A DNA stretch of 64,000 bases from Persicitalea sp963716085 (GTDB lineage Bacteria; Bacteroidota; Bacteroidia; Cytophagales; Spirosomataceae). The notes under the pieces are model-generated. The model searched no databases. It worked only from the letters and a program-made list of their open reading frames with translations, and was not told where the DNA came from. Positions within the stretch are counted from its first letter, which is position 1; every line of letters starts with the position of its first letter. Below, piece by piece: positions 24,848 through 32,686 of this stretch. The stretch covers positions 3,348,001-3,412,000 of the forward strand of contig OY970288.1 in assembly GCA_963716085.1 (NCBI GenBank). The letters are read 5' to 3'. The position numbers and the translations under genes were made by a program.

Positions 24848-26707
24848 ATGAAACGCCTACTATTACTTCTCCTCGTTTTGGGCCAAGGTACTTTTGCCCA
24901 AAAATCCAACACCGTCTTCATCGAAGCCGAAAGCTTCCAAAACAAGGGCGGCTGGTCGGTGGATCAACAGTTCATGGATGTCATGGGATCCTCCTTCCTG
25001 ATGGCCCACGGCATGGGCCGCCTGGTGGAGGACGCCAGTACCACCGTAATTTTCCCCGAAACGGGCACCTACAAAGTGTACGTCCGTACCCGCAACTGGA
25101 CGGCACAATGGTCGGACAAGGAGGCCGCCGGTCAGTTTCAGGTACTGGTCAACGACAAGCCGCTCTCAAAAACCTTTGGCAAGGATAATAAGGAGTGGAG
25201 TTGGTCGGACGGCGGTACGGTAAAGATCACGCAGCGGGAAAACAAGATCGCTCTCAAAGACCTCACGGGCTTCAACGGCCGCTGCGACGCCATCATTTTT
25301 ACTTCCGATCCCAACTTCCAGCCTATCGAAGACAGGGAGAAGCTCGCCGACTACCGCAACGATTACTTTGGCTTTGACAAGAACCCCAGGAACGCCGGAC
25401 AGTTCGATTTCGTAGTCGTGGGCGGTGGCATGGCGGGTACCTGCTCGGCCATTTCGGCGGCCCGCAAGGGCGTGAAGGTGGCTCTGATCCAAAACCGCCC
25501 CGTGCTGGGCGGCAACAACAGCTCGGAGGTGCGGGTCCACCTCGGCGGTCGCATCAACCTGGAACCTTATCCCGCGCTGGGCAACCTGGTCAACGAAATA
25601 GGACCCGAGGAAGGCGGCAACGCCCAACCCAAAGAGTATTACGAGGACGACAAGAAAATGCAAGCCGTGCTGGCCGAACCCAACATCACGCTCTACCTGA
25701 ATCACCACGCCAACCGGGTGGAAACGAAAGACGGCAAAATCGAAAAGGTGTACGCCACCAACATCGAAACGGGCGAAAGGGTGTACTTCGCAGCCCCCCT
25801 GTTCGCCGACTGCACGGGCGATGGCACCATCGGGTACTTGGCCGGGGCCGAGTACATGACCGGCCGCGAAAGCCGCGATGTGTACGGCGAAGAGACCGCC
25901 CCGGAAGTAGCCGACGACCTCACGATGGGGGCCTCGGTGCAGTGGTTTTCCGAGAAAAAAGACCAGCCCGTGGCTTTTCCCGACATTCAATGGGGCCTGC
26001 CCTGGAACGAAGCCAAAGCCGAGGAGATTACCAAAGGCGACTGGGAATGGGAGACGGGCATGGGCCTGGATATGACGCTGGATTTCGAGCAAATTCGGGA
26101 TTACGGAATGCTGGCGGTGTATTCCAACTGGTCGTACTTGAAAAATCGCGCTTCCAACAAGCAGAAATTTGCCAACGAAGCGCTGAAATGGGTGGCCTAC
26201 GTAGCCGGAAAGCGCGAGTCGCGCCGCCTGAAAGGCGATTACGTGCTGATCGAGCAGGACCTTATGCAGCAGCGCGTGTACCCCGACGGCACGGCCCCCA
26301 CTTCCTGGACGATCGACCTGCACTATCCCGATCCCGAAAACTCCAAACTGTTTCCCGGCGCGGCTTTCAAATCCATCGCCAAGCACATCAAGATTTACCC
26401 CTACCCGATTCCGTTCCGCTGTTTGTACTCCAAGAACATCGATAACCTGATGATGGCCGGGCGCGACATCAGCGTGTCGCACGTGGCCCTGGGGACTACC
26501 CGGCTGATGCGTACCACGGGGATGATGGGCGAGGTGCTGGGCATGGCGGCGGCCGTTTGTAAGGAAGAAAACACCACGCCCCGGGGCGTGTACCAAAACC
26601 ACTTCCCGAAGCTGGAAGCCATGATGATCGAGGGCGTGGGTGACCCGAATCTGCCCAAAATTCAGGATTATAATCTGGGCCGGACATTGATGGAGGATAT
26701 AAAATGA
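24848..26707 (+). CDS. Secreted FAD-dependent oxidoreductase with N-terminal beta domain
   Basis: This 619-residue two-domain exported protein has a signal peptide (1-17, ending GTFAQ). Residues about 20-155 look like a carbohydrate-binding or jelly-roll domain (VFIEAESFQNKGGWSVDQQF, ETGTYKVYVRTRNWTAQW). The remainder is an FAD_oxidored (PF12831-type) enzyme: FDFVVVGGGMAGTCSAISAA (dinucleotide-binding fold), NNSSEVRVHLGG, FADCTGDGTIGYLAG, GKRESRRLKGDY and MMAGRDISVSHVALGTTRLM. It is related to the enzymes at 32687 and 42525. The gene overlaps the following one by the ATGA arrangement, so the products are probably made together. A role in oxidising a sugar or glycan is inferred from the attached domain and locus; the substrate is unknown. 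Confidence 0.88.
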   Translation: MKRLLLLLLVLGQGTFAQKSNTVFIEAESFQNKGGWSVDQQFMDVMGSSFLMAHGMGRLVEDASTTVIFPETGTYKVYVRTRNWTAQWSDKEAAGQFQVLVNDKPLSKTFGKDNKEWSWSDGGTVKITQRENKIALKDLTGFNGRCDAIIFTSDPNFQPIEDREKLADYRNDYFGFDKNPRNAGQFDFVVVGGGMAGTCSAISAARKGVKVALIQNRPVLGGNNSSEVRVHLGGRINLEPYPALGNLVNEIGPEEGGNAQPKEYYEDDKKMQAVLAEPNITLYLNHHANRVETKDGKIEKVYATNIETGERVYFAAPLFADCTGDGTIGYLAGAEYMTGRESRDVYGEETAPEVADDLTMGASVQWFSEKKDQPVAFPDIQWGLPWNEAKAEEITKGDWEWETGMGLDMTLDFEQIRDYGMLAVYSNWSYLKNRASNKQKFANEALKWVAYVAGKRESRRLKGDYVLIEQDLMQQRVYPDGTAPTSWTIDLHYPDPENSKLFPGAAFKSIAKHIKIYPYPIPFRCLYSKNIDNLMMAGRDISVSHVALGTTRLMRTTGMMGEVLGMAAAVCKEENTTPRGVYQNHFPKLEAMMIEGVGDPNLPKIQDYNLGRTLMEDIK

Positions 26708-27741
26708 AGCTGGCCGTTTTTATTTTGATGGGCTTGGTGGGCCTCGCCTCCTTCGTGGCGGGTTGGGACCGCCCTGCCTTCGAGATAAAACTGAAAAACG
26801 GCGGCGCGTTCGGAGTGCAGGAAGTCCGCTGGGGTGACAGGCTGGAAAAGTACACGGCCAGCATCACCGCTCCGGTATGCGAGGAGGGCATCTGCTACAA
26901 CGTGAATGTAGTGTTCAACTGGAACCTGATCGGCGAGTTCACCGACTACCAAATCCAGCCCCACGACCCGCTGACCAAGCTCGACCACGAACCCTTTACG
27001 CTGGCCGATTACGCCAAGCTACAAAGCATCCTGAAAAATCACGACCTGATTTTTACCGGAATGAAGGCAGAGGAACTGGTCGTAGAAACCGCCGAAGCGG
27101 ATGTCGATGGCTACTCGGGCGCGACCGTCGAGGCCATCAAGGACGAGGTAGTGGACGGGGCGCTCTTCACCTGCCACACGCTCTGGCACGTAGCCAACGG
27201 GGCCGTGGTGGATTCGATCCGCCAGCACACGAAGGTACTTTTGGATCAACCCCTGATCGACCGCATTTTTGGCCTGCAATCTTCCAAAGCCAACTACTAC
27301 CTGATCGACAATCTGTCGGACACGCAGTTCGAGCAGAATATCGCCAGACTGCTCGCTCTGGTGAAGAACGCGCAGGGGTACTTTCCCAAGAATACCATCG
27401 AGAAGATTCCGCCTAAGTTATTTGCCAAAAACGAAGTGCAGGATTTTCTGGTGCAAAATTACGACTCGCTTTCGTACTACACGCAGGTGGCGGCGTTGAA
27501 CAAGCTACAAAAGGTACCCCTGCAAGAAAGGTTGGCAAAAAAACTGTTGACTGAAATCAGCGACCGCAACAGTGCGCAGAACCAGAAAATCATCACGTTA
27601 ATTGTCAAAAACAACGACCCGGTTTTTATCCAAAAACTGATGGATTTATTGATTGAAAGAAAGGTGAAAATTTCGGAAGCCAACTACCAATTACTCCAAG
27701 GTTTGAGCGTGGATAGAATAGGCTTGATTGAAAAAATATAG
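26704..27741 (+). CDS. Exported protein with ApbE-type flavinylation motif (FMN-bind-like)
   Basis: This 345-residue protein is not a recognised named gene. It has an N-terminal signal or membrane anchor (1-20) and a Cys59-X4-Cys64 pair (PVCEEGICYNV). The segment PLTKLDHEPF precedes DGYSGATVEAIKDEVVDGAL (135-154), where D135-x-x-S138-G-A-T141 fits Dxx(S/T)GAT, the motif that the transferase ApbE uses to attach FMN to threonine in NqrC/RnfG-type proteins. The C-terminal 150 residues are helical with a HEAT-like look (LNKLQKVPLQERLAKKLL). A paralogue lies at 31627. Translation is coupled by a 4-base overlap to the FAD oxidoreductase. Inference: an extracytoplasmic flavoprotein accepting electrons from that enzyme. 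No apbE is in the window. Confidence 0.7.
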   Translation: MKLAVFILMGLVGLASFVAGWDRPAFEIKLKNGGAFGVQEVRWGDRLEKYTASITAPVCEEGICYNVNVVFNWNLIGEFTDYQIQPHDPLTKLDHEPFTLADYAKLQSILKNHDLIFTGMKAEELVVETAEADVDGYSGATVEAIKDEVVDGALFTCHTLWHVANGAVVDSIRQHTKVLLDQPLIDRIFGLQSSKANYYLIDNLSDTQFEQNIARLLALVKNAQGYFPKNTIEKIPPKLFAKNEVQDFLVQNYDSLSYYTQVAALNKLQKVPLQERLAKKLLTEISDRNSAQNQKIITLIVKNNDPVFIQKLMDLLIERKVKISEANYQLLQGLSVDRIGLIEKI

Positions 27742-27747
27742 ACGATA

Positions 27748-29385
27748 ATGAACAAAAGCTTTTATTCGGTACTTCTTCTGGGTCTGATGCTGGTTATTGC
27801 GCTCATTGTCTTCGGCTTCCGGGCCTTGAAAGACCCGGCAATTGATGCCGAAGTCGGTGCTACTTTTGCGCCCAAAACCAACATTATCCTGATCATGGCC
27901 GACGACATGGGCTACTCGGATTTGAGTTGTATGGGATCCGAAATCCCGACGCCGAATCTGGATCGGCTGGCGGGTGAGGGAATTCTGATGACGCAGTTTT
28001 ACAACGCCGGACGCTGCTGCCCCACCCGCGCCAGTTTGCTGACGGGCTTGTACCAGCATCAGGCCGGAATAGGCGACATGGACAGCGACTACGGTATCCC
28101 TGCCTACCAGGGCCAGTTAAAAAGCAACACCATCACGCTGGCCGAAATGCTGAAAACGGCGGGCTACGTTACCGGAATTTCGGGCAAGTGGCACGTGGGC
28201 AACGCCCCGGAAGTGCAGCCGCTGCAACGCGGCTTCGACGAGCAGTTGCTCATCAACGGCGGCGGCGGCATCTATTTCTACCCCGCCCGCATCGACCGCA
28301 CGTTGATGCTTGAAAACAAAACCTACGTTCCCGACACGACGACTTTTTATTCTACGGACGCCATCAACGACTACGCCGTGGATTTTTTGGAAAAGCATAA
28401 GAGCGAGCCGTACTTCCTGTACGTGCCGCACGTCGCGCCGCATTTCCCGTTGCAGGCCAAGGCGGACGACATCGCCCAATTCCGGGGCAGGTACCGCGCG
28501 GGCTACGCCGAAATCCAGCGGCAGCGTTTGACGCGGATGAAGCGGCTGGGCTTGGTTGCGCTCGAGGTAGTTTTGCCCAAAAATAATTTACAGGAAGCCT
28601 GGGACAAGCTATCGGAAGCCGAAAAAGATACCGCCGACTGGACAATGGCAACCTACGCCGCCCAAATCAAGTGCCTGGATGACGGTATTGGCCGCATCAT
28701 TGAGAAGTTGGAAACCACCGGACAGTTGGAGCGAACGCTGATTCTTTTCTTGTCGGATAACGGCGGCGAAGCGTCCTTTACCGGCCCCCGCAAGGGAATG
28801 AAGGAAGCGAACACCATTCCCGGCGACCGCCACAACTGGACTTCCTACGGCAAGCAATGGGCCACGGTAAGCAACACGCCCTACCGCAAGTACAAAATGT
28901 ACGTCCACGAAGGCGGAACCCGGACGCCGCTCATCGTGCATTGGCCCAAGATGTTATCCGAGTCCCGCTTAGAAAACCAACCCGGCTGCGTCCAGCCCGG
29001 ACACATCACGGATATATTTCCTACGCTCATGGAAGTTGCCGGAGCCAGGTACCCGGCAAAATCCGCCACGGGCGAGCCGACCATTCCGCTGGAAGGGGCG
29101 AGTCTGCTACCGATTTGGCAAGGTAAAAAGCGAACGGAACCCTTTGAAAAAGGCTGGGAACACGAAGGCAACCGGGCTTATCGGCAGGGCGATTGGAAAC
29201 TGGTTTCAGCCTACGAGGACAAGAAATGGGAATTGTACAATTTGCAAAAAGACCCCAATGAACTTCAAGATTTGAGCGCAAAAAACCAGGGCAAAACCGA
29301 AGAAATGAAGCGGCTGTACCAGCAATGGGCCGACCGCGTGGGTGTGGTGGAGCGGGATAAGGTACTTGAAGCAAAAAGAAACTAG
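27748..29385 (+). CDS. Sulfatase (type I, S1 family), exported
   Basis: This 545-residue sulfatase probably acts on glycan sulfate esters in the periplasm. The N-terminal hydrophobic stretch (about 7-24) may act as a signal or an anchor. Metal ligands lie in ADDMGYSD (Asp52, Asp53), and the maturation motif is RCCPTRASLLTG with Cys90 as the formylglycine position. GKWHVG and FLSDNGGE complete the active site. The insert around residues 245-290 (FRGRYRAGYAEIQRQRL) is rich in basic residues and may shape substrate binding. Six bases separate it from both the upstream flavinylation-motif gene and the downstream sulfatase, so this is one operon. Confidence 0.93.
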   Translation: MNKSFYSVLLLGLMLVIALIVFGFRALKDPAIDAEVGATFAPKTNIILIMADDMGYSDLSCMGSEIPTPNLDRLAGEGILMTQFYNAGRCCPTRASLLTGLYQHQAGIGDMDSDYGIPAYQGQLKSNTITLAEMLKTAGYVTGISGKWHVGNAPEVQPLQRGFDEQLLINGGGGIYFYPARIDRTLMLENKTYVPDTTTFYSTDAINDYAVDFLEKHKSEPYFLYVPHVAPHFPLQAKADDIAQFRGRYRAGYAEIQRQRLTRMKRLGLVALEVVLPKNNLQEAWDKLSEAEKDTADWTMATYAAQIKCLDDGIGRIIEKLETTGQLERTLILFLSDNGGEASFTGPRKGMKEANTIPGDRHNWTSYGKQWATVSNTPYRKYKMYVHEGGTRTPLIVHWPKMLSESRLENQPGCVQPGHITDIFPTLMEVAGARYPAKSATGEPTIPLEGASLLPIWQGKKRTEPFEKGWEHEGNRAYRQGDWKLVSAYEDKKWELYNLQKDPNELQDLSAKNQGKTEEMKRLYQQWADRVGVVERDKVLEAKRN

Positions 29386-29391
29386 ATTGTT

Positions 29392-30798
29392 ATGAAAGGA
29401 TGGATTCTGATGTTGGTAGCTATCGGCGGTTTTGCGCTGCAAACGACTACGGACGAGCCATATAAAGCGCGAAACTTGACAGCGGTACGACCCGCCGCTC
29501 AGCCCAATATCCTGGTACTCATCGCCGACGATGCGGGATGGCAGGACTTCGGCTGCTACGGCCACCCGACGATCCGCACGCCGAATATCGACCAATTAGC
29601 CGAAAACGGCCTGCTTTGCCGGAATGCTTTCCTGACTACCTCCTCGTGCAGTCCGTCTCGAACGAGCATTTTGTCGGGCCAGTACGCGCACACCATCGGC
29701 ACCGAAGATATGCACGTGCCGCTGCCGGAAGGGGTGCGTTTGCTTCCGTCGTACCTTAAAGAGCAAGGGTACTTTTCGGGTGATATGTTCAAGCGGCACT
29801 ACGGCCCCAATGGCGAGGAACAATTTGACTGGTACAGCAAAAAACTCGCTGACTTTGAAAATTTCCTGAACAAAGCCGCTGACAAGCCCTTTTTCTGCTG
29901 GGTGGGATTCAATGACCCGCACCGCCCTTACAACACTAGCGAATACGCCAATCCCTTCCCGCCCGAAAAAGTAGTCGTGCCGCCGACAATGGTCGATGAC
30001 CCGGCGACCCGGCAGGACTTAGCCGATTATTACAGCGAAATCAAGCGCATGGATGGCGAAATCGGCGAAATGATCGCTATGCTGAAAGCGCAAGGCAAAT
30101 TTGAACACACCCTCATCATTTTCCTGAGCGACAACGGTGCGCCCTTTCCACGGGCCAAGGGAACCGTGTACGATGCGGGCATCGGTACGCCGCTGATTTT
30201 TTCCTGGCCGAACGGTATTCCGAAAGGCAAAGAATACGAAACCCTGGTAAGTACCATCGACCTCGCGCCCACCATTCTGCAACTGGCGGGCATCCAGAAA
30301 CCCGCCGCCATGCCGGGCGTGGGGCTGCAAACGATATTTACCAATCAAAAAAAGACAGTTCGCGACTACGCTTTCAGCGAGCGGAACTGGCACGGCATCG
30401 ATGAACACATCCGCGGCGTCCGAACGGATCGCTACAAACTGATCCTGAACGGAGCCTACGAAAAACTACCCTTCGGCTCTCCCTCCGACATCGCCGAAAG
30501 TCCGGCCTGGGTGAGTTTGTACGAACAGCAGCAAAAAGGCAAATTGACGGAGGCACAAAAGGTACTTTTCAGCCATCCAAGACCACGCGTAGAATTGTAT
30601 GATTTGGAAAAAGACCCCTACGAACTGAACAACATTGCGAAACTACCCGCTCAGCAAGCAAGAGTAAAAGGGTTGTCGGCGGTACTTGATAAGTGGAGGG
30701 CCGACACGAAAGACGTGCACCCCGCTGACCATATTATCACCGATAAAACGGATCGGTTTACGGGGCAGCCACTAACCAAAAAAACACCAAAACCATGA
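29392..30798 (+). CDS. Sulfatase (type I, S1 family, heparan-sulfatase-like)
   Basis: This 468-residue sulfatase has a hydrophobic N-terminus (1-16) for export. Active-site features are ADDAGWQD (Asp46, Asp47) and SCSPSRTSILSGQ with Cys86 as the formylglycine site. DPHRPYNT, FLSDNGAPFPRAKGTVYDAG and a C-terminal VELYDLEKDPYELNN follow. The short length and GTVYDAGIGTPLIF segment resemble the N-sulfoglucosamine/heparan sulfatase branch; that placement is by eye and only tentative. It starts six bases after the other sulfatase and overlaps the dioxygenase gene by four bases (ATGA). Confidence 0.92.
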   Translation: MKGWILMLVAIGGFALQTTTDEPYKARNLTAVRPAAQPNILVLIADDAGWQDFGCYGHPTIRTPNIDQLAENGLLCRNAFLTTSSCSPSRTSILSGQYAHTIGTEDMHVPLPEGVRLLPSYLKEQGYFSGDMFKRHYGPNGEEQFDWYSKKLADFENFLNKAADKPFFCWVGFNDPHRPYNTSEYANPFPPEKVVVPPTMVDDPATRQDLADYYSEIKRMDGEIGEMIAMLKAQGKFEHTLIIFLSDNGAPFPRAKGTVYDAGIGTPLIFSWPNGIPKGKEYETLVSTIDLAPTILQLAGIQKPAAMPGVGLQTIFTNQKKTVRDYAFSERNWHGIDEHIRGVRTDRYKLILNGAYEKLPFGSPSDIAESPAWVSLYEQQQKGKLTEAQKVLFSHPRPRVELYDLEKDPYELNNIAKLPAQQARVKGLSAVLDKWRADTKDVHPADHIITDKTDRFTGQPLTKKTPKP

Positions 30799-31616
30799 AA
30801 CTCACCCAAAACCAAGCAATGGATTTTCAACGCGATGGCTACGTCATTTGCCGGAAATTTTTCAACGCCAAAGAAATCGAGAAGCTGTACGCCGTAGCCG
30901 TGGGCGACGACACGCTCAACGACCACGCCTACGGGGTGGTGGACAAGTCGGGCCGACAGTCGAAAATGGCACTGTGGTTTACGCCCGGCGACGATTTGTA
31001 CGGCTTGTTGGCCCGCTCGGAGCGGATGGTGTCGGGCGTGGCCGCGCTGCTGGGCGATGCGGCTCCGGTTTGCCATTTTCACTCCAAGCTGATGATGAAG
31101 GAGCCCAAGGTGGGCGGCGCGTGGGAGTGGCATCAGGACTACGGATATTGGTACAAAAACCAGTTTTTGTACCCCGAGCAGATGCTGTCGGTCATGGTGG
31201 CCTTGAACCCCGCGACGGTCGAGAACGGCTGTTTGCAGGTCATCAAAGGCTCCCACAAAATGGGCCGGGTGAACCACGGCTTCGCGGGCGAGCAGGTCGG
31301 GGCCGACCAGGTGATGGTCGATAACTGCCTGCAGGCCGGGCTGGAACTGGTACACGTGGAGTTGGGCGCGGGCGACACGCTGTTTTTCCATTCCAACATT
31401 CTGCACCGCTCCGACGCCAACGATTCCGATAAGCCGCGCTGGTCGTTTATCTCGGCCTACAACCTGCAATCGAACAAGCCTTTCAACGAAAAATCGACCG
31501 CCTGCATCACGCCCGTCGATGTAGTACCCAACTCGGCCCTGCTCGAAGCCGAGGCCACGGGCAAGGCGGCCTCGGTCGATTTCCTGTCAAAGGAAACGGA
31601 CGTAACGCTCAAATAA
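30795..31616 (+). CDS. PhyH-type Fe(II)/2-oxoglutarate dioxygenase
   Basis: This 273-residue protein of the phytanoyl-CoA dioxygenase family is probably cytoplasmic because no signal peptide is present. The iron triad is visible as H113-x-D115 in WEWHQDYGYW and His204 in FFHSNILHRSDAN; Arg215 after SDKP is the expected 2-oxoglutarate ligand. These enzymes hydroxylate or demethylate diverse small molecules. Coupled by ATGA overlap to the sulfatase upstream and followed after 10 bases by the second flavinylation-motif gene, so it belongs to the glycan operon. It may remove a methyl or similar decoration from an imported sugar; the substrate is not evident. Confidence 0.88.
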   Translation: MKLTQNQAMDFQRDGYVICRKFFNAKEIEKLYAVAVGDDTLNDHAYGVVDKSGRQSKMALWFTPGDDLYGLLARSERMVSGVAALLGDAAPVCHFHSKLMMKEPKVGGAWEWHQDYGYWYKNQFLYPEQMLSVMVALNPATVENGCLQVIKGSHKMGRVNHGFAGEQVGADQVMVDNCLQAGLELVHVELGAGDTLFFHSNILHRSDANDSDKPRWSFISAYNLQSNKPFNEKSTACITPVDVVPNSALLEAEATGKAASVDFLSKETDVTLK

Positions 31617-31626
31617 TCAACCTTCT

Positions 31627-32571
31627 GTGCTCACAAAAATCCTCTTCCTGCTGAGTGTCGTGGGCCTATGCCTGGCGCTGGTTCCGAACGAAAGCCCGCT
31701 CGTTCGGCAAGAGGAGGTACTTGTGGTGTATCTCGAAGACTCAGTTCAGGTCAGTGTGGATTTAGTTTTTGCCGAAAACAACCAGCCTGACTATTACCAA
31801 AGCCACGTCGAAACGACCGTCTGCAAGGACAGTCTGTGCTATTTGGTCGAGATCGATTTGTTCTGGGATTTGTTGGGAAATTTCAAAAACTACCAACTGC
31901 CTCCTGAGGCCCCGCTCACGAAGTTCGATCATGAGGAATTTGACGCCGCCGATCATAAAAAATTGAAGAAAATTCTGGCTAATAAAACCTCGTTACTCCG
32001 CGATTATGACATGAAAAGTCTGGTAGACAACAGCGTCAAGCGTACTTCCACCGTGGTCGATGCCACGACGGGCGCCACGAGTGCCAGTATCAAAGATGAA
32101 GTAGTGGGCGGGGCCTTGTACACTACGCATCGGCTGTGGCACATCGTGAATGGGGAAATTGCCAGGAAAATCTTGCAACACACCGAAGCCAGTTTCAACG
32201 ACACATTGCTGTTACAAATGCTCCGCTCCGACGACTACCATTATCAGTATTACGCTTTAAATAAAATCCCCACCGAAGCCACCGAAAAGTACCTACCCGA
32301 ACTCATGCGACTGGTCGCAAGTGGCGATGAGTACGTGCCTTTTTTTGCGGTGGAAAAACTACCTGCTTATGTTTGGAAAGATTCGGATTACCAACAAAAA
32401 TTAATTGGGATGCTGGGTAGTTTAAATTTTGAAATGCAAAATGAAATCATCAATCGTTTTAAAGGCGTTTCATTAAGTACCGAAGCAGCACGACAATTGA
32501 CAGAATTTTTACCAAAATTAACGGGGCAACAGAAGGCGAAAGTACTTTTGCTTTTGAAGGCCAATCAGTAA
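31627..32571 (+). CDS. Exported protein with ApbE-type flavinylation motif, paralogue
   Basis: This 314-residue paralogue of the protein at 26704 uses a GTG start placed 10 bases after the dioxygenase stop. The N-terminus is hydrophobic (1-19). The same order of features recurs: Cys66-X4-Cys71 (TVCKDSLCYLV), PLTKFDHEEF, DATTGATSASIKDEVVGGAL (145-164) with D145-x-x-T148-G-A-T151 matching the flavinylation motif, then LWHIVNG. A helical repeat C-terminus follows (YYALNKIPTEATEKYLPELM). Conservation of the Cys pair and of the GAT segment between paralogues that differ elsewhere argues that both are functional. A Tat-exported FAD oxidoreductase follows 115 bases later. The electron-carrier role is inferred. 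Confidence 0.7.
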   Translation: MLTKILFLLSVVGLCLALVPNESPLVRQEEVLVVYLEDSVQVSVDLVFAENNQPDYYQSHVETTVCKDSLCYLVEIDLFWDLLGNFKNYQLPPEAPLTKFDHEEFDAADHKKLKKILANKTSLLRDYDMKSLVDNSVKRTSTVVDATTGATSASIKDEVVGGALYTTHRLWHIVNGEIARKILQHTEASFNDTLLLQMLRSDDYHYQYYALNKIPTEATEKYLPELMRLVASGDEYVPFFAVEKLPAYVWKDSDYQQKLIGMLGSLNFEMQNEIINRFKGVSLSTEAARQLTEFLPKLTGQQKAKVLLLLKANQ

Positions 32572-32596
32572 AAAGCTGTTAGCTACCAGCGATTAG

Positions 32597-32653
32597 TAAT
32601 GCTGGTTTGCGTCTGCGACGCGAACCTACGGAAGGCGCGTTTGCAACGCGCGA
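32597..32653. repeat. Double-hairpin repeat upstream of FAD oxidoreductase, copy 1
   Basis: It runs TAATGCTGGTTTGCG then two stems: GGTTTGCG with CGCGAACC, and GCGCG with CGCGC around TTTGCAA. It ends 33 bases before the ATG at 32687. Copy 2 (42443-42500) has the same length and order and sits 24 bases before the FAD oxidoreductase at 42525. Between copies the first stem changes one T-A pair to C-G on both sides, so pairing is conserved. Confidence 0.75.
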
Positions 32654-32686
32654 TACACCAATTCCTTAAAACAACCCCCTAAAACC

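Noticed and set aside
25166..26602. Long antisense reading frame (478 codons) within the FAD oxidoreductase gene
   Set aside because: It mirrors a strong, motif-rich gene; the His/Val/Gly-rich translation has no recognisable motif. Long antisense frames recur over most genes here, as expected for GC-biased third positions.
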